Shown here: positions 24,816-37,105 of the stretch, piece after piece
How the letters are laid out: every line of letters begins with the position of its first letter
How positions within the stretch are numbered: position 1 is the first letter of the stretch
Source of the DNA: Tipula vernalis
Taxonomy: Eukaryota > Arthropoda > Insecta > Diptera > Tipulidae
Reading direction: 5' to 3'
Assembly (NCBI GenBank): GCA_958295665.1
Contig: OY282558.1
Coordinates: 16,863,409 to 16,927,408, forward strand
Length of the DNA stretch: 64,000 nt
The notes under the pieces: generated by a model
What the model was told of the DNA's origin: nothing
The model's database searches: none
The model's input: the letters and a program-made list of their open reading frames with translations, nothing else
Position numbers and translations under genes: made by a program

Positions 24816-26659
24816 TGTTTCAAGGATGAGTTTGGAAGTATTTTCCGGATACCAAGAATTTATTAACATTCAAATAAATAAAAGAGTGTAACTTGGGAAG
24901 ATACTTGCTAGACGCCTATTGGGCTGCTTTTAAAGTGCTTTATAGCCATCGATTTTCGAATCTAGGAGGTTTGGTATTTTTTAATTATTTAATCCAACAT
25001 CGAAGGCATACAATAATATAACAGTAAAAAGACTTTCCCTAGGGTTTCTGCCCTTATGCTCGAGTCAAATAAAAGCCGTAATTAGTAGACAGTTGTTCTT
25101 GCTTAATTTGATTGCCATCAGGAATTATTTTACTCTGGCACAAAAATAATTTGTCATTTACATACATACGGGTATCTACAATATATTAAGAGCATTGCAG
25201 AAAAAAAAATTCGTAAAAAAAAATATTATTTATTTTGAACGAGAAGTTCTCAAAAGAGTTCTCATATTATAACTCATACCTCGAGTGCCTAACCTCCAAA
25301 GAGTTAACCATAACCCTATACAATATAAACGATAAAACTATACAGTGCAAAACACGATGATAGTAACGATTGCTATGGGTAAGAAAATGCAACAACAAAA
25401 ACTTTTCTCGATTCATCTTTCTTTCTTTTATATATACAGCTTTACAAAAGTTATATACAGTTTTAATACTAAACGAGGTCAATTAAGTCACGGTCAAATA
25501 TGTGATTTTGAGAATATAATTCTTCTTCGTTTTCTTTCGATTGGTAAAAATAACACAAATAAGATAAAACGAAACAATTCTGAAAAAAAAATGAATTAAA
25601 AAATAAAAATTTAATAAGAATCGAGCTTTATGATTAAATGAATTATTGATATGGGAATAAGCACATGAGAATTACAAGTATGAAGACGAAAAATTTGATA
25701 TGCGCAACGAGAAAACATAACCCAAAAGCCATAACCTAACAAATGTTGTTTTCAAAAAAAAATTAACAAAATCTGTAGTTGTTACTCGTAGTAAAACTAG
25801 ACTAGAAGTATCGTCTTTATTAATATTTATTATAAAATAAACAAAAATCTAACCTTTGGCTATACACAATACATAATCTAAAAACTAATATTCGGCAAAA
25901 ACATGGAAATATTCTGTACATAACAATTTTTAGTTTAATTTTTGCGGTGGGTGCATTTTGTAGATGGGTATGGTACTTATATCCGATTGCATCCCATTGG
26001 TATTACATTTCAAATAATTAAAAATAATTTAATTATAATTTTTTCATCATTAACTCATCAATAAAATTTTTATTTATTTTTCATGAACTCATTAATAATA
26101 ATTATGAATTTTAATTTTTTGATATTTTTATTTAAAAAAATTCGCTTTACATTAAACGAAAAGTATAATAAGCACGCCGCATAAATCATCATCGTATTAA
26201 TTGAGTTTTCATTTATATATATTTTTTACGAGTATGTACATATATGTATGTAATGTAAACATTCAGACTTTCTTAAGCTTTAAGCTTTTGTGAACTGAAG
26301 CCTAGATTTTATCCTGGGCTTAAATGTTTTTTTATTCACTAGTTGAAAGTAACAATTTTTAACCAAAGTTAGCAAGAAATCATAAATATTACCCACGTTT
26401 CATGTCATTTATTTTTTAAGAGAATTCTCCGTCGTGAAAACCTGAAAGTGAAAACCGGAATAATTACTTTCATTTCTTAACCATTACAACCGTTTCGAGT
26501 CTTACATAGACAATTGTTGAGGTAAAATGCGATATGAAAGAGGCGTTTTCACAAGTTAATTTCTGTATAAATACTGTAAAATTGGAGATTGATTGACGAA
26601 ATTTTAAAAACAGAAACGATAAATGAGCTGATTGTGGAAATTGCAGGTATAGTAATACT
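24816..26659. other. AT-rich non-coding stretch
   Basis: No supported gene or repeat. Two small open frames overlap on opposite strands at 25267-25599 without recognisable motifs. The sequence 25900-26280 is almost pure A/T and UTR-like. Confidence 0.4.
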
Positions 26660-27125
26660 TATTCTACAAGTGATATTGAATTATTCAATAATTTTTTCGT
26701 AAATTCGGTTCTAAATTTGTTTCACAATGTATGTTCTAAACTAAAATCTTGTGTATTTTTTGAAATATTTTCGATAGACATTTTATGTGTTATACCTGAA
26801 CTGATGATATTAGCAGTTTCCTGGTCCAAAAAATTTCTTTCTCATTGTGGATGGTTTTTCATTTGTGAAGTTTAGCTTTTCTGCTGGTATTCTTCCTGCT
26901 AAGCTAAAAGAAGCTGTTGTTATTCCTATATTCAAAAAAGACGATAAAAAGGAATTGAAAATGACAGGCCAATTTCTTTGCTTTCGGTGTTTGCTAAGAT
27001 TATTGAAAAACTTGCCCATTCGAGAATCTCTAATATTTTGAATAGCACATTTTTTTACATGAAAAGCAGCTTGAGTTTAGAAATTTCTGAAATACAGAAA
27101 ATACTTTAGTGGATTTCATAAAGCT
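26660..27125 (+). pseudogene. LINE reverse-transcriptase relic
   Basis: The plus strand reads FNNFFVNSVLN near 26690. Then FSFSAGILPAKLKEAVVIPIFKKDDKKELK (26868-26962) matches the RT palm approach block with the I-P-I-F-K-K-x-D-x motif. After a frameshift it reads DRPISLLSVFAKIIEKLAHSRI (about 26963-27028) and then a QLEFRN / NTLVDFI block to about 27120. This order is typical of Jockey/CR1-type LINE RT domains. Only the fingers region survives; endonuclease and catalytic YxDD are absent. Confidence 0.7.
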
Positions 27126-27734
27126 TAAAATTTTGTGTATTTAATTGTGCATTGTTGCCGGCTTCCGCGGAGTTACCCAATAGTGGTTTCATTCTTATCT
27201 ATATTTGAGACCTTACATGTTGTCAAGATAAATACTGGTTTGAGTTAAATCAAAACAATTAATAAACGCTAACGTTGCTTTTTTTAATATAAACAATTTT
27301 GTATTTGGCGTTTACGGAAAAACATTCGATTCGTAACTCTAAGATGCAAAATGTGCAATCAGATTTAGGCATTTAAAAGAAATAGTGTCTTTCACATTAG
27401 ATACACAGAACGATGCTGTTCTTGCTGATCTATGATTTAAAATATGGATAGTTATCTACATTGCACTTACTGAAACAGATGATCTGAAACCAACTTTCAA
27501 CTTTCCGCGATTCAGAATTAGGTAAGTTTGGTAATATGATTTGTAATTCTGTTATTTCATTCTTATTATAGTAATTTCAAAGCTTTATAAAAACAATTTC
27601 TAGTATAAGTAATTTAATTGCTGGAGTATCTGAAGTATTAAGTTTTAGCCCTTTAATTTTATTAGGTAACCTTGATATCATTTCGGTATGCACTTGATAT
27701 GGCGGCTTGTAATTGCTCGTAGCTCATAGTGCAA
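27126..27734. other. stretch without recognisable gene
   Basis: Lies between two LINE fragments. No open frame, motif or repeat was assignable. Confidence 0.35.
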
Positions 27735-29070
27735 GGTTATCCAAGGAGATTTCAACGCAAACATTGGAATTTACAACACCGGAATGGTGACAATCATGGG
27801 TAAACAGGCACTAGATTCTGCTAAGAATAACAACGGAGACAGACTCATCGACTATTGGGTCACAAATCAGCTATTCACAGGCGGTAGCAAATTCTCACAC
27901 AAGAATATTCATAAATACACCTAGACATCACCAGATGGCAGAACGAGATATCAAATTGATCATGTACTGGTAAATAAGAAGTTTCTATCCTCCTTACAAG
28001 ATGTCAGAGCAATGAGAAGAGCAGATGTACACAGCGATCACCAATTGGTAATAGCAACCTTCAAAATCAAACCAGCTGCTGAAAAAAATGCAAGAACTAA
28101 TCGGTGGAAATTCAACATAGATATAGATATATTGAAAAACACTGACATAAGAAACACTTTAAATGAAACGCTCCAATTCAATCTACCAAATAACGAAACT
28201 AGCGCTATAGATCAAAAATGGGTAAAACTAGAAGAAGCCTACGTAAAAACTGCTACAAGTTTGCTTGGCTACAAATACAACATAAGAAAACCATGGATTA
28301 GGGATGAAACGTGGAAGAAAATTAAGGAACGCTGCCAACTTAAAATACAACTATGCAATCAAAATACGGCGGAAATTCCAAGAAAATATGAGGACACAGC
28401 TATACAAGTAAAGAAAATGGCAAGGAGTGATCGCAGAAAATATACGGAAGACATTCTCACCACTGCCGAATCAGCGGCAGCAAATAGAAATAAGCGCCCA
28501 TTACATCAATGTGTAAGAAAGGTTACCGGAAAATTTACAAATATACCACCTATAAAGGATTCAAATGGACAAGTCCTAACTATAGACGACCAACAACTAA
28601 ATAGATGGAAAGAGTTCTTTGAGAACAACTGCATAGATAGCGAACCAGTTGAGGAGCTTCCAGATGGCAACTATAACAAAGCCATTAATAACCATCCACC
28701 AACGGAGCGGGAAGTTACAAGTGCCATGAAGAAGCTGAAAAATAACAAAGCCGCTGGAACCGACAATACACCAGCAGAATTACTCAATGGTAACGCATTT
28801 ACAACTGCAGGAGCACTAACACCACTTTTAGTAGAAGTGTGGAATACCAGAAAAATTCCGCAAAAATGGAAAGGGGGCTTGCTAGAAATAGAGTGCAACA
28901 CAAAGGAAGGTAGAGTGACACATACTACATCACACAAGGAATCAGACAAGGATGTGTACTATCTCCACTACTGTTCCTCATAGTACTGGATAGTGTCATT
29001 CGCAAGCTACACATCGCATCGCAAGTGGACATGGAGAATGAGATTAGAAAACGGAAATGGAGATGGATAG
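27735..29070 (+). pseudogene. RTE-type endonuclease/RT polyprotein, N-terminal part
   Basis: The frame opens in VIQGDFNANIG (endonuclease catalytic block, near 27740-27765) and contains HKNIHKYT, a TAG stop at 27922-27924 in frame, then SPDGRTRYQIDHVLV and ADVHSDHQLVIATFK (28015-28065), the last with the catalytic S-D-H. The frame stays open from 28012 to 28983. It carries the connector, then LKNNKAAGTDNTPAELLNG (about 28737-28795) and WNTRKIPQKWKGG, the first RT blocks. A deletion near 28875-28925 shifts the frame into GIRQGCVLSPLLFLIVLDSV (28940-29000). A second deletion removes the YxDD segment and joins directly to ENEIRKRKWRWI. Confidence 0.8.
29067..29070. repeat. target duplication ATAG, left
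   Basis: ATAG immediately left of the TG end of the LTR-like insertion. Its partner lies at 31799-31802. One copy is needed to keep the LINE reading frame across the junction. Confidence 0.8.
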
Positions 29071-31798
29071 TGTAACCATCCACTATGGAACACGTGCCTA
29101 CTTGGTGTACTGTAATCATCGATGCGCAATCAATTTAGTAGATTCCTTGGTTGGTAGTTGTAGATATATACATACGAGTCAATTACATACAAAAATTAAA
29201 ATGTATTATAAAGTGTAGACAAACATCCCTACGGTTTCATATTGATGCAATCCAACGCTGTTAAAGAGATAGCAGTTATTTCTGTGGTTTTGGTTGGTTT
29301 TGGAGAAGAGCCATTTACTAATTTAGTGTTGTCGCACAAATTCTTGTCGGGCTAGTTACAATATAACATACAAATAAAATTAAAAAAAGAAAAAGTTTGT
29401 TGGATTGAGAGGGGTGAACAAAAAAAAAAAAAAAGAAACATATTAGCGGGGAAAAATGTAAAGATCGAGAAAAAGCTGGAAAAACTCAATGAAAAATAGT
29501 CAGAAGGTGCTTTTTGTTTTTAAGTAATGTTTTGTAAAATTGAATCATATTAAAATTTATAAATTGTAATAAAAAAATAAAAGGTTGCTAGCAATGTAAA
29601 ACTTAAACTGCCAAGAATCAATTTTTTTTTTTTTTGATAAGCATTGTTAATGTAGCACTTAAAATTGTCTGTTAAAATCAGAGTTGTGGAGTCGGGTTGT
29701 GGAGGGTTGTGGTGTCAGCTCCGGCTCCAGCTCCGGCTCCAACTCCGACTCCAGCTCCAGCTCCGACACCAAATATATATTTAGTTTGGCAAGCTGGCAG
29801 TAACTGGTGTTAATTTACAAAGGTCACCGCAGGGACACCATATTGCCTTTTCTGTTTAATATCAATATTAGATTATTTATCGAGGAAAGCTGCTATACGG
29901 TGCATTTAAGACTAGCCACAATTGTATTCCAAAGATATCTTTCTATAAAGTCAATAATCTGACGATACATTTCAATTTCGTACGAAGATAGTTCCCCTTT
30001 TTCTTAACAGGTGGAACGAGTAACAATAGGTCATCTCTAAACTGTGGAACTTCCACAAGAACGCAGAGTTTCCGTCTTAGGGAGAGGAGGTAGGGTGTCG
30101 GTGGATGCTAGAGAAAATCATCTGTTAAAATAGGGAGCTGGGATGATCCGTAGGATTATCTGTTGAGCTGTTACTCAAAATAAATAGAATCTGTAACAGT
30201 GACGTGGATATTGTTTGAAAAAACGAAAGAGGGTTTTACTTAATGACAGTAACTTTTCATTTTTTTTTGTTCAGATTTATTTCATAACCATTTGTGCTTT
30301 TAAAACAAATCTGTGTTTTTTTCATCGATTTTGAGTTATGGATGAAAATAACTCGACAATTTTCTAAATTTTCAAAAATAAGTTTCAGATTTTGAATATT
30401 TTCCTAAAAGCTACTGTGACATTTTCAGTTACCTTGTTTTTTAAAAGAAAAAATAGAAATAAACTAAAGATTATTTGTGATTCTTCCAGTTGCTTCATAA
30501 ACATAAAATTTTTTTGCCAACGAACGGAAAATGTCTTCGATTTCTGGCTCAAATTGCAATCTTCCATATTTGAGTTGAGTTCTCCATAAAAAAAAAAAAA
30601 AAATTTGGGTATGGCTGCAGCACTAAAGAGTAGCTGTAAGATCACGTTGAGAGATTTTGAATAAGCGTTGGCTATTTTGCAATTTTTTTTGTCAAAGTCC
30701 ACATTAATTTTTCTTGATATTTTTCCAATTTTTTGTTTAGTTATCAATAATTTTCCGTGAAATGTGATGACAAAATATTTATTTCGATTTGCGTGCTTAA
30801 TACAAAATTGGAAAAAATTAAGGATTTCACAAAAAACTGGACCCAATTTTTTTAAATTTACCGCAATTTCGGTTAATACGAATTGGAATGCCAAATTGAA
30901 CTGCGGTAATTCATATAAAAATATTTGAGATACATAGGAAAATAGGAATAAAAACAAACAAAAATCTGGAGCCGGAGTCGGTCAATTCCACACGGCTCCT
31001 CTCACCAAAATAAACATAAACTCCGTGGCTCCGGCTCCGACTCCACAGCCCTGTTAAAAAAGATAACCTCGTAATTGTAACAAAGAGATAAAAAAAAAAC
31101 TGTAGATCAAAGGTTTATGTGATTCTAGAACAATAAATTATTAATTAATGTACATATGTATATCTTTAAAAATAAAATGAATTGGTAATAATAAAACACG
31201 TGATAACTTTACAGTGGATGAAAAAAAATAATTGTAACAGTTATATTTTGATACTGAAATTATAGTAAAACTGTACATAAGTATATTTAAAGCTTATGTT
31301 AATGTATAATATAGTATTAGACCAATAAACTAATTATATCTAATAAATAAAAGGTAGACAAGTATATGAAGTGTGAACGACGATTTTGTTTTGTGTGGAA
31401 GTGAAAGTTTTGGCCCAAACCGTCCAGATTAACATATGTTAACCACATCATATTGGGTTTAGTTTATTTCACTAGCGTACGCCATATAAATATTTGATCA
31501 TTGAACCAATGCGAGGTTTTCGATCTAAACTCTCCAGCATATGTAAATAGTACATCAGTCTTGTATATATAGACACGACCACCTGGATATACTGACCAAC
31601 AACACACCCACCACTTATTATAGCCGCGTTTAGTCTGTACACGTATTGGAAACATCATCGTGAGTGGACACCGTCAGGATGCTGCCATGATAAGTATAGT
31701 ATGGGTGACGCGGGAAAGATCCCTCCCTAGCCACTGACTGCTTTTCTCGGTATGCTGTGTGCCATGTGGCGTCGGAAACACCCAAGCCAACCGTTACA
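29071..31798. mobile_element. LTR-like insertion (probable solo LTR) with 4-bp target duplication
   Basis: The 2728-bp insertion begins TGTAACCATCC and ends AACCGTTACA. It therefore has TG...CA ends within a 6-bp inverted repeat TGTAAC/GTTACA and is flanked by ATAG on both sides. These are hallmarks of an LTR of a Gypsy-type retrotransposon. After subtracting the hAT-like insertion inside it, about 1353 bp remain. There is no gag or pol, so it is most simply a solo LTR left by recombination. A TATATATA-like box near 31562-31570 on the plus strand could be its promoter; the orientation is not certain. Confidence 0.7.
29679..31053. mobile_element. hAT-like non-autonomous element
   Basis: Ends are inverted: CAGAGTTGTGGAGTCGGG at the left, and CAGGGCTGTGGAGTCGGAGC read inward from the right end (31053). 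CAG...CTG termini of this kind are typical of hAT elements. Directly inside both ends lie GCTCCG/GGAGCC hexamer arrays in opposite orientation (about 29715-29775 and 30966-31040). Flanking 8-mers (GTTAAAAT, TTAAAAAA) are similar but not identical, so the target duplication is unproven. The interior has a 190-codon minus-strand frame (30957-30385), Phe/Leu/Lys-rich without a transposase motif; I do not treat it as a gene. Confidence 0.55.
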
Positions 31799-31802
31799 AT
31801 AG
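31799..31802. repeat. target duplication ATAG, right
   Basis: ATAG immediately right of the CA end of the LTR-like insertion, matching the left copy. Confidence 0.8.
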
Positions 31803-32030
31803 GACACACGCTGAGAAAGACACCAAGTGACATAACCAGGATGTCATTGGAATGAAATCCGCAAGCAAAAAGGAAAGTTGGAAGATCAGCAATGACCTGG
31901 AGGAGAACGGTGCTAACCGAAGCAAAACATCTCGGAAAAACTTGGGGGGAGCTAAAGTCGACAGCCCCAAATAGAGTTCGTTGGTCCAGTCTAGTAGACG
32001 CCCTATGCTCCTAAATGGAGATAAAGGGAA
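31799..32030 (+). pseudogene. RTE-type LINE protein, C-terminal part
   Basis: Continuation of the LINE on the far side of the LTR-like insertion. Reads GHTLRK..., then VGRSAMTWRRTVLTEAK, LGKTWGELKSTAPNRVRW and SLVDALCS before the stop. In RTE-type LINEs this block directly follows the RKRKWRWI block found at the end of the left fragment. The element seems to end in a short A-rich tail near 32030. Confidence 0.8.
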
Positions 32031-33567
32031 AAAAAACTTTTATTAGGTGTTTTTAACGAGAAATTTTAGAGGTGGAAAAGCTGCTAAACCTCTGCTAAAC
32101 TAGTTTTCTGCCTTTATAGATAATTTTTTGATAAAACCACTCACATTTTGACTACAGTAAAATATAACACAATTTTTTTGTGATAAGCAGTTGATTTAAA
32201 TTCAGATATAAATATGGAAAAAATGATAAAAGAGAAGTTTATCTGGTAAATTAAAAATGGACTACCTTTTTGGCCTAAATGGTCATCGCTTTGGTCGCCA
32301 TTTTTAATTAAGATAGAGTCCTCTTAGGTTTTTTTCCTAGTCAACTTAAAATGACCATACTATGATTTGGAGTGAATTACATTTATCATTTTGAAAAATA
32401 TCTCCTTCGGGTTCTCATTCAAAATAATAGTTAATGATCTCAGACTTTGGAAAGCCAGGGGATAGGGCTGCATTGACGTTAACTAGTGGTCTATTTTTTT
32501 ATTTTTAACCCGGTTTTATCACAAATTTGGTAGTTATCGTGCTCAACAATGCAATAGCAGTTCAGCATTTCATTAAAACAGTTTAATCCTTCGCTACTCA
32601 TAAATAATTCCGATACTAATTAACAAATGCTGCAAATATAGTTTCTCAAAAAAAAAAAAAAAAAAACACACAGATATTCAAAAAGGCCAGTAAACATTTA
32701 TTTACATAAAAAACAAATAAGCATGGTGTTTAGGGCCTAATATATAGAAATCTACCTTTAGATATAATAAATATTGTTTAGTTATTTCCTAAATATATTT
32801 TTAAACACTTGGCTTTTCAGAATCAAATTTATATAAATATTCCTGAAAGAAGTACAAAACTTCCTCACTTACAGTGGAATATTAGAAATTCAACCGAATA
32901 TTAGCTTGATTAACGTATCAATGGACTTTGTTACCGATTCATATTTTTGTATTTTAGGTGGATTACGTCCGCTCTATACTTCTTTCGAAGCTCATCTGTT
33001 TTTGGCTGTAATTCGTAAAGGTTAGCAATTTTTAAAATGAAATCTTGTTGAGCATTGGATATCAAATATTTTAAGGTTTCTTTGAGGTTCAATGAATTAA
33101 AAATGTAGTAATAGTTCTATCTATATCAACCTAGAATGAGAACGTGTTTTGCATTCTAGAACTAAATTGAATGGCTCCACATAATTCGAAAGTTTCCGTT
33201 GCTTATCCACATAACGAATCTTAAAGGAAGCAGTTTCTAAGTGGAACCAACTAAAAAAACGAAAAAAAAATATTTCGACGGAAAAATAAACAAAAAATCA
33301 AATTAATTTCTGTTTCGGTTTAATTAATGTTAGATGCACGATCTCAGAAACAACATTCCATATGAAAAATTTTCTAGGAATCTCTGATTTTTATAAAATT
33401 ATTAAACAAAACAAAATATAATTCCAAACAACAATAACAAACTTTTTTGCCATATTTACATGTTTAACAAATAAATTTAAAAACAAAATCAATTAAATTT
33501 TATTAATTATATTTTATTTTTTTTATGTAATTTTACAAATTTTTATTAATAATTAAAATATCATAAT

Positions 33568-33600
33568 AATAATAATAATAATTATTATTATTATTATTTA
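33568..33600. repeat. (AAT)n-(ATT)n palindromic microsatellite
   Basis: A run of AAT triplets passes directly into ATT triplets, so the array is its own inverted repeat. It lies in a long A/T-only stretch. Confidence 0.8.
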
Positions 33601-34906
33601 TTTTTATTATATTTGGTTATATATCTAAAGTTAAATGGATTCAGTTGTTTTTTTACTCTCCATTCATGCTGCCGTGACTATATACTGTAGTCGCATATTA
33701 TATTGAAGGTTTGCCACAACCAATATTAATTTATTGAAAATAAATTAAAAATTTAATTATTAAAAATAAAAATTATGTATAATAAAATGTTACTACTGTT
33801 ATAAATAATAATACATAATACAATTTTACTACTGAGACTTATTAAAATGTAATAAAAATATTATATTAGTCGATCGATGCGCGTCAATGACATGAAATTT
33901 ATATACAAATAGGTATATGTATACCTACTATAAATAGGTAAGGGGAATTTTAATTATTGAATGGAAAATTTAAAGTTTTATGATAATGTTTGAGGATATT
34001 TTTGTTGGTAGACATTCTACACATATCAAAAATTTTAGATACATTTACGATTACTATAGTACGGTATAAAATTGCTTTAAAATTGCCTTGATTAACTTTT
34101 CTTATATGAAGGAATCCAATTTCTTGAGAAACTATTGGCAATATTGGAATTAGTAGTGGTAACATAGTCAACATATATCTATGGTAATAATATAAAAATA
34201 TTTGCCAAAATGTCAGTGCGATTAAGAACTCTTATATTTGGTATAAGAAAACACTTTATGTTATCAATTTATAATGTAATGTGTAATAAATTTCGAGAAT
34301 ACAATCTCGCCCTGACATCCGTGCAGAGAACTATGCGCTAGATATTATAGATTTAATTTGTAAGTCCCAGCAACATGTTACTATAGTACTGTTTGTAACG
34401 TTAGATTTAAAAAATATTGAAATGGATGAAGATCTCGAAATGGAAATAAATATTTTTAAAAAGCATTAAAAATTAAAAGTAATATTTTAAATTTTTATTT
34501 TTTATTTTTTTTCAAAATAATTTAAGAAAATTGTATGCCACTTTACAAAATTTCTACTTGTTAATATTCCTACGACGTTGTCGTTCTCTCTGCAACCTCC
34601 GCACGTTTCGCATACATTAAATCAAATTTACAATCTCAACGACTCCATGCGACTCCAATTACAGTTTTGGACTAAAGCATTGAAACACCTTGAGAAACAA
34701 ATCACCATTAGGTACTAGGGTTGGTGCTTTGAAATGAATTCTAACTTTAAACCAACCAATTCCAACTTTTGTAGCTTGTCGATTGAATGGGCTGAAAATC
34801 CTGAACCGGTGCTCCCACCAAGTGAATGGAATATAAAGAATCTTTGTAAACTATACGATGGTTCAGCCATTTTTTGTACTCATTCCGTGATCGGTTCAAT
34901 CATTAT

Positions 34907-34932
34907 TACTTTGGTCTAAAAAGACCAAAGTA
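34907..34932. repeat. perfect hairpin, 11-bp arms
   Basis: TACTTTGGTCT (34907-34917) and AGACCAAAGTA (34922-34932) are exact inverse copies around a four-base AAAA loop. It stands at the left edge of the repeat cluster that runs to 38.4 kb. No following T-run suggests a terminator; it may be the end of a decayed foldback-type element. Confidence 0.7.
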
Positions 34933-35179
34933 TTGAAATCCTGTCAAAAATGACCAACAATTTGGTTTGAATGTCTGGATGTCTATACCCATGGTATCTC
35001 GAAAACGGCTTTTACGATTTAGAATTTTTTTTTCGCCAATCAATTTATATGGTCAAGGCAGAGATTTGAAAATGTTGCAACCTATACGTCTAGAGGGTCG
35101 GTGACCTGCCTTACGAATAAACTCCAACGCCTGGTTATACTATATGTAGAAATATGTACCAATTTTTTATATATGCTGG

Positions 35180-35400
35180 TTTGAAGAATGAGTTGGGCAT
35201 TAGAGTTGGAGGTTAAGTTAGGAGTTAAATTGCGTGTTGCGTTCAATTTGAGTTGGAGTTGAGTTGAGGTTGGATTAGGACATAGTGAGTAGATGATCAA
35301 TTATTGATATAAGCATGGTTAAGGATTGAGTTGAAAGAGAGTTTGCGATAGGGTTGAGGGTTCAGTTAGCGACCGTTTTTGGGTTGTTCAGTGAGCAGTT
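35180..35400. repeat. degenerate GTTGAG(T)-type repeats, first block
   Basis: Short motifs such as GAGTTGGAG, GAGTTGAGG and GGGTTGAGGG recur every 10-25 bases without a strict period. A second block of the same composition is at 37110-37520. It looks like a decayed minisatellite. Confidence 0.55.
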
Positions 35401-35549
35401 GAGCAATTTACATATACATACATATGTATATAAAAGTGAGTATTTATATAAATAACATCATGAGTGTATGATATTGAAAGAAATCCACACGCCTTGACCG
35501 ATTTGAACCAACCTTTACACAAATATTGTTTACGACAAGGTCACTTGTT

Positions 35550-36480
35550 AATACAATTGTCAAACCTTTTCTATTTCTTAAAGGATTTTAGTGAAATTTG
35601 ACATTTACGATGGAAATAGGATTCAAAAATTATTTCTGGATAAAGATCTGGAATGTGACCAAGTGTAGGGGAGCTTGCCTATTTTTGAACTGATTATGAG
35701 GAAATTTGGCATGTTCTGGAATATGACCAATTAGAATAGAAATTATTTATATCTTCTAAAATGGATTCTAAAATGATTTTTAGACAAAAGTTCTGGAATA
35801 TGACCCAGAAGGTTAGAACTTTGCTATTCTTTAACCGATTATAATGAAACTCGAGATTGGGAATGAGGATTTAAAATAATTTTTCTAGTTTTGAAACTCT
35901 ACAATACCGTTATTGGTTTCAATACTGCCACACACTATATTTTTCTAAACTTACCGCTCTAACAGCAAATACTTACAAAACATAACCCAAAGTTTAAAGC
36001 GAAGGATTGGCAAGAAAAACGTCTATCCGAAACTTAATTATAGAGATAATATTAATTGTTTAGCAATTGAAGTATTACGTTTACGCTGTCTCAAAGGAAC
36101 CTCAACAGCTGCATAATTCACTGAAACCTAAACATACAACATTAAAGTAGCTATATTAACATATTTCTCACAACCTCGTCTAAAAATCAAAATTCATCAT
36201 AATCGGTTAAAAATAATTAAGTTATATTCTTATTAACAATATTCCAGAACTTTATCTAAAAATCCTTTTGGAATCCCATTTCCATAAAGGATATCAAATT
36301 TCACTAAAATCCGTTAATAAATAGTCAAGTTCCATCCTAATTGGCCATATTCCAGAACTTCATCTAAAAATCATTTTAGAAGCCTTTTTCCAACGCACAG
36401 GTCAAATTTAATAATAATCAGTTAAGGAGTAGCCAAGCTCAATCCTAGTTGGCCATTCAAATAATTTGCTAAAGGTTCAA
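35550..36480. repeat. inverted tandem repeats of the 108-bp foldback family, second locus
   Basis: From about 35580 to 35870 the plus strand carries TTCTGGAATATGACC-AA and TAACCGATTATAATGAAA blocks. From about 36170 to 36470 the same blocks appear inverted (CATATTCCAGAACTT, TCATAATCGGTTAAA). The unit is the one that builds the palindrome core at 41.8-44.0 kb. This is therefore a smaller, more decayed foldback copy with its centre near 36.0 kb. Confidence 0.7.
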
Positions 36481-36519
36481 TTTGCAATGTAAAAGGTTCA
36501 ATTTGAAGTGTAAAACTTG

Positions 36520-37105
36520 TATGCCGGTATGATGGTACAATGGTATAATGGTACGATGATATGATGATATGATCGTCTGGAGGTAGGATAAAATGATGAT
36601 AAGACGGTATGATGATATGATGGTATAGTGATAAGATGATATGGTTGTATGATTGTAAGATGGTATAATTGTATGATGGTATGACGGTACGATGGTATGA
36701 TGGTATCTTGGTAAGATGTTATATATGATGCTATGATTATATGCTATTATGATAATATAATGGTACGATTATATGATATTAATGTATGATGTTGTGATGG
36801 TGTGATTGTATATAAGATAGTATGTTTGATGTGATGACGGTATTTCCTCTAGAATTATGGTGTGATAGTACGATGGTACGTCAGTATAATGATATGACGT
36901 TTGAATGATTTGATAATATTTGGTGCCTGACAGTATGATAGTAAGATACGATGGTAAGATGTTACGAAAGTATGATGGTAATAAGGTTTGGTGAAACCAT
37001 GGTATGATGGTATGATGCTTTAATAGTACCTATAGAGTCATGGTATGATGAAATGATTGTTTAAAGTTATGTTTGGACGTTGCTATTATGGTATGATGCT
37101 GACAA
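36520..37105. repeat. degenerate TATGATGGTA-type tandem array
   Basis: Variants of TATGATGGTA and ACGATGGTA follow one another for nearly 600 bp with irregular spacing of about 8-11 bases. No coding potential. It abuts the foldback-family repeats on its left. Confidence 0.75.

Larger units (their letters stand above)
27735..32030 (+). mobile_element. RTE-type LINE, 5' truncated, internally deleted and split by an insertion
   Basis: Left part 27735-29070 and right part 31799-32030 are one element. The left part ends in codons for RKRKWRWI, the right part begins GHTLRKTPSDITRMSLE, and the join is duplicated as ATAG on both sides of the intervening insertion (29067-29070, 31799-31802). The right part continues TWRRTVLTEAKHLGKTWGEL and RVRWSSLVDALCS, the C-terminal tail of RTE-type LINE proteins, to a stop near 32010. 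The 5' end starts in the middle of the endonuclease, as expected for target-primed truncation. Catalytic RT motifs are deleted, so it is dead. Confidence 0.8.
32031..35179. other. AT-rich non-coding stretch
   Basis: No supported gene. Poly(A) at 32648-32666. A palindromic (AAT)n/(ATT)n microsatellite near 33568-33600. A perfect hairpin at 34907-34932. The small frames at 33950-34174 and 34734-34919 lack recognisable motifs. Confidence 0.4.

Noticed and set aside
30385..30957. 190-codon minus-strand open frame inside the hAT-like element
   Set aside because: Dominated by Phe, Leu, Lys and Asn from A/T runs, no transposase or other motif, and an opposing frame at the same place. Treated as chance.
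34907..34932. Transcription terminator or small RNA hairpin
   Set aside because: A perfect hairpin alone is not evidence for either in a eukaryotic genome, and there is no neighbouring gene.
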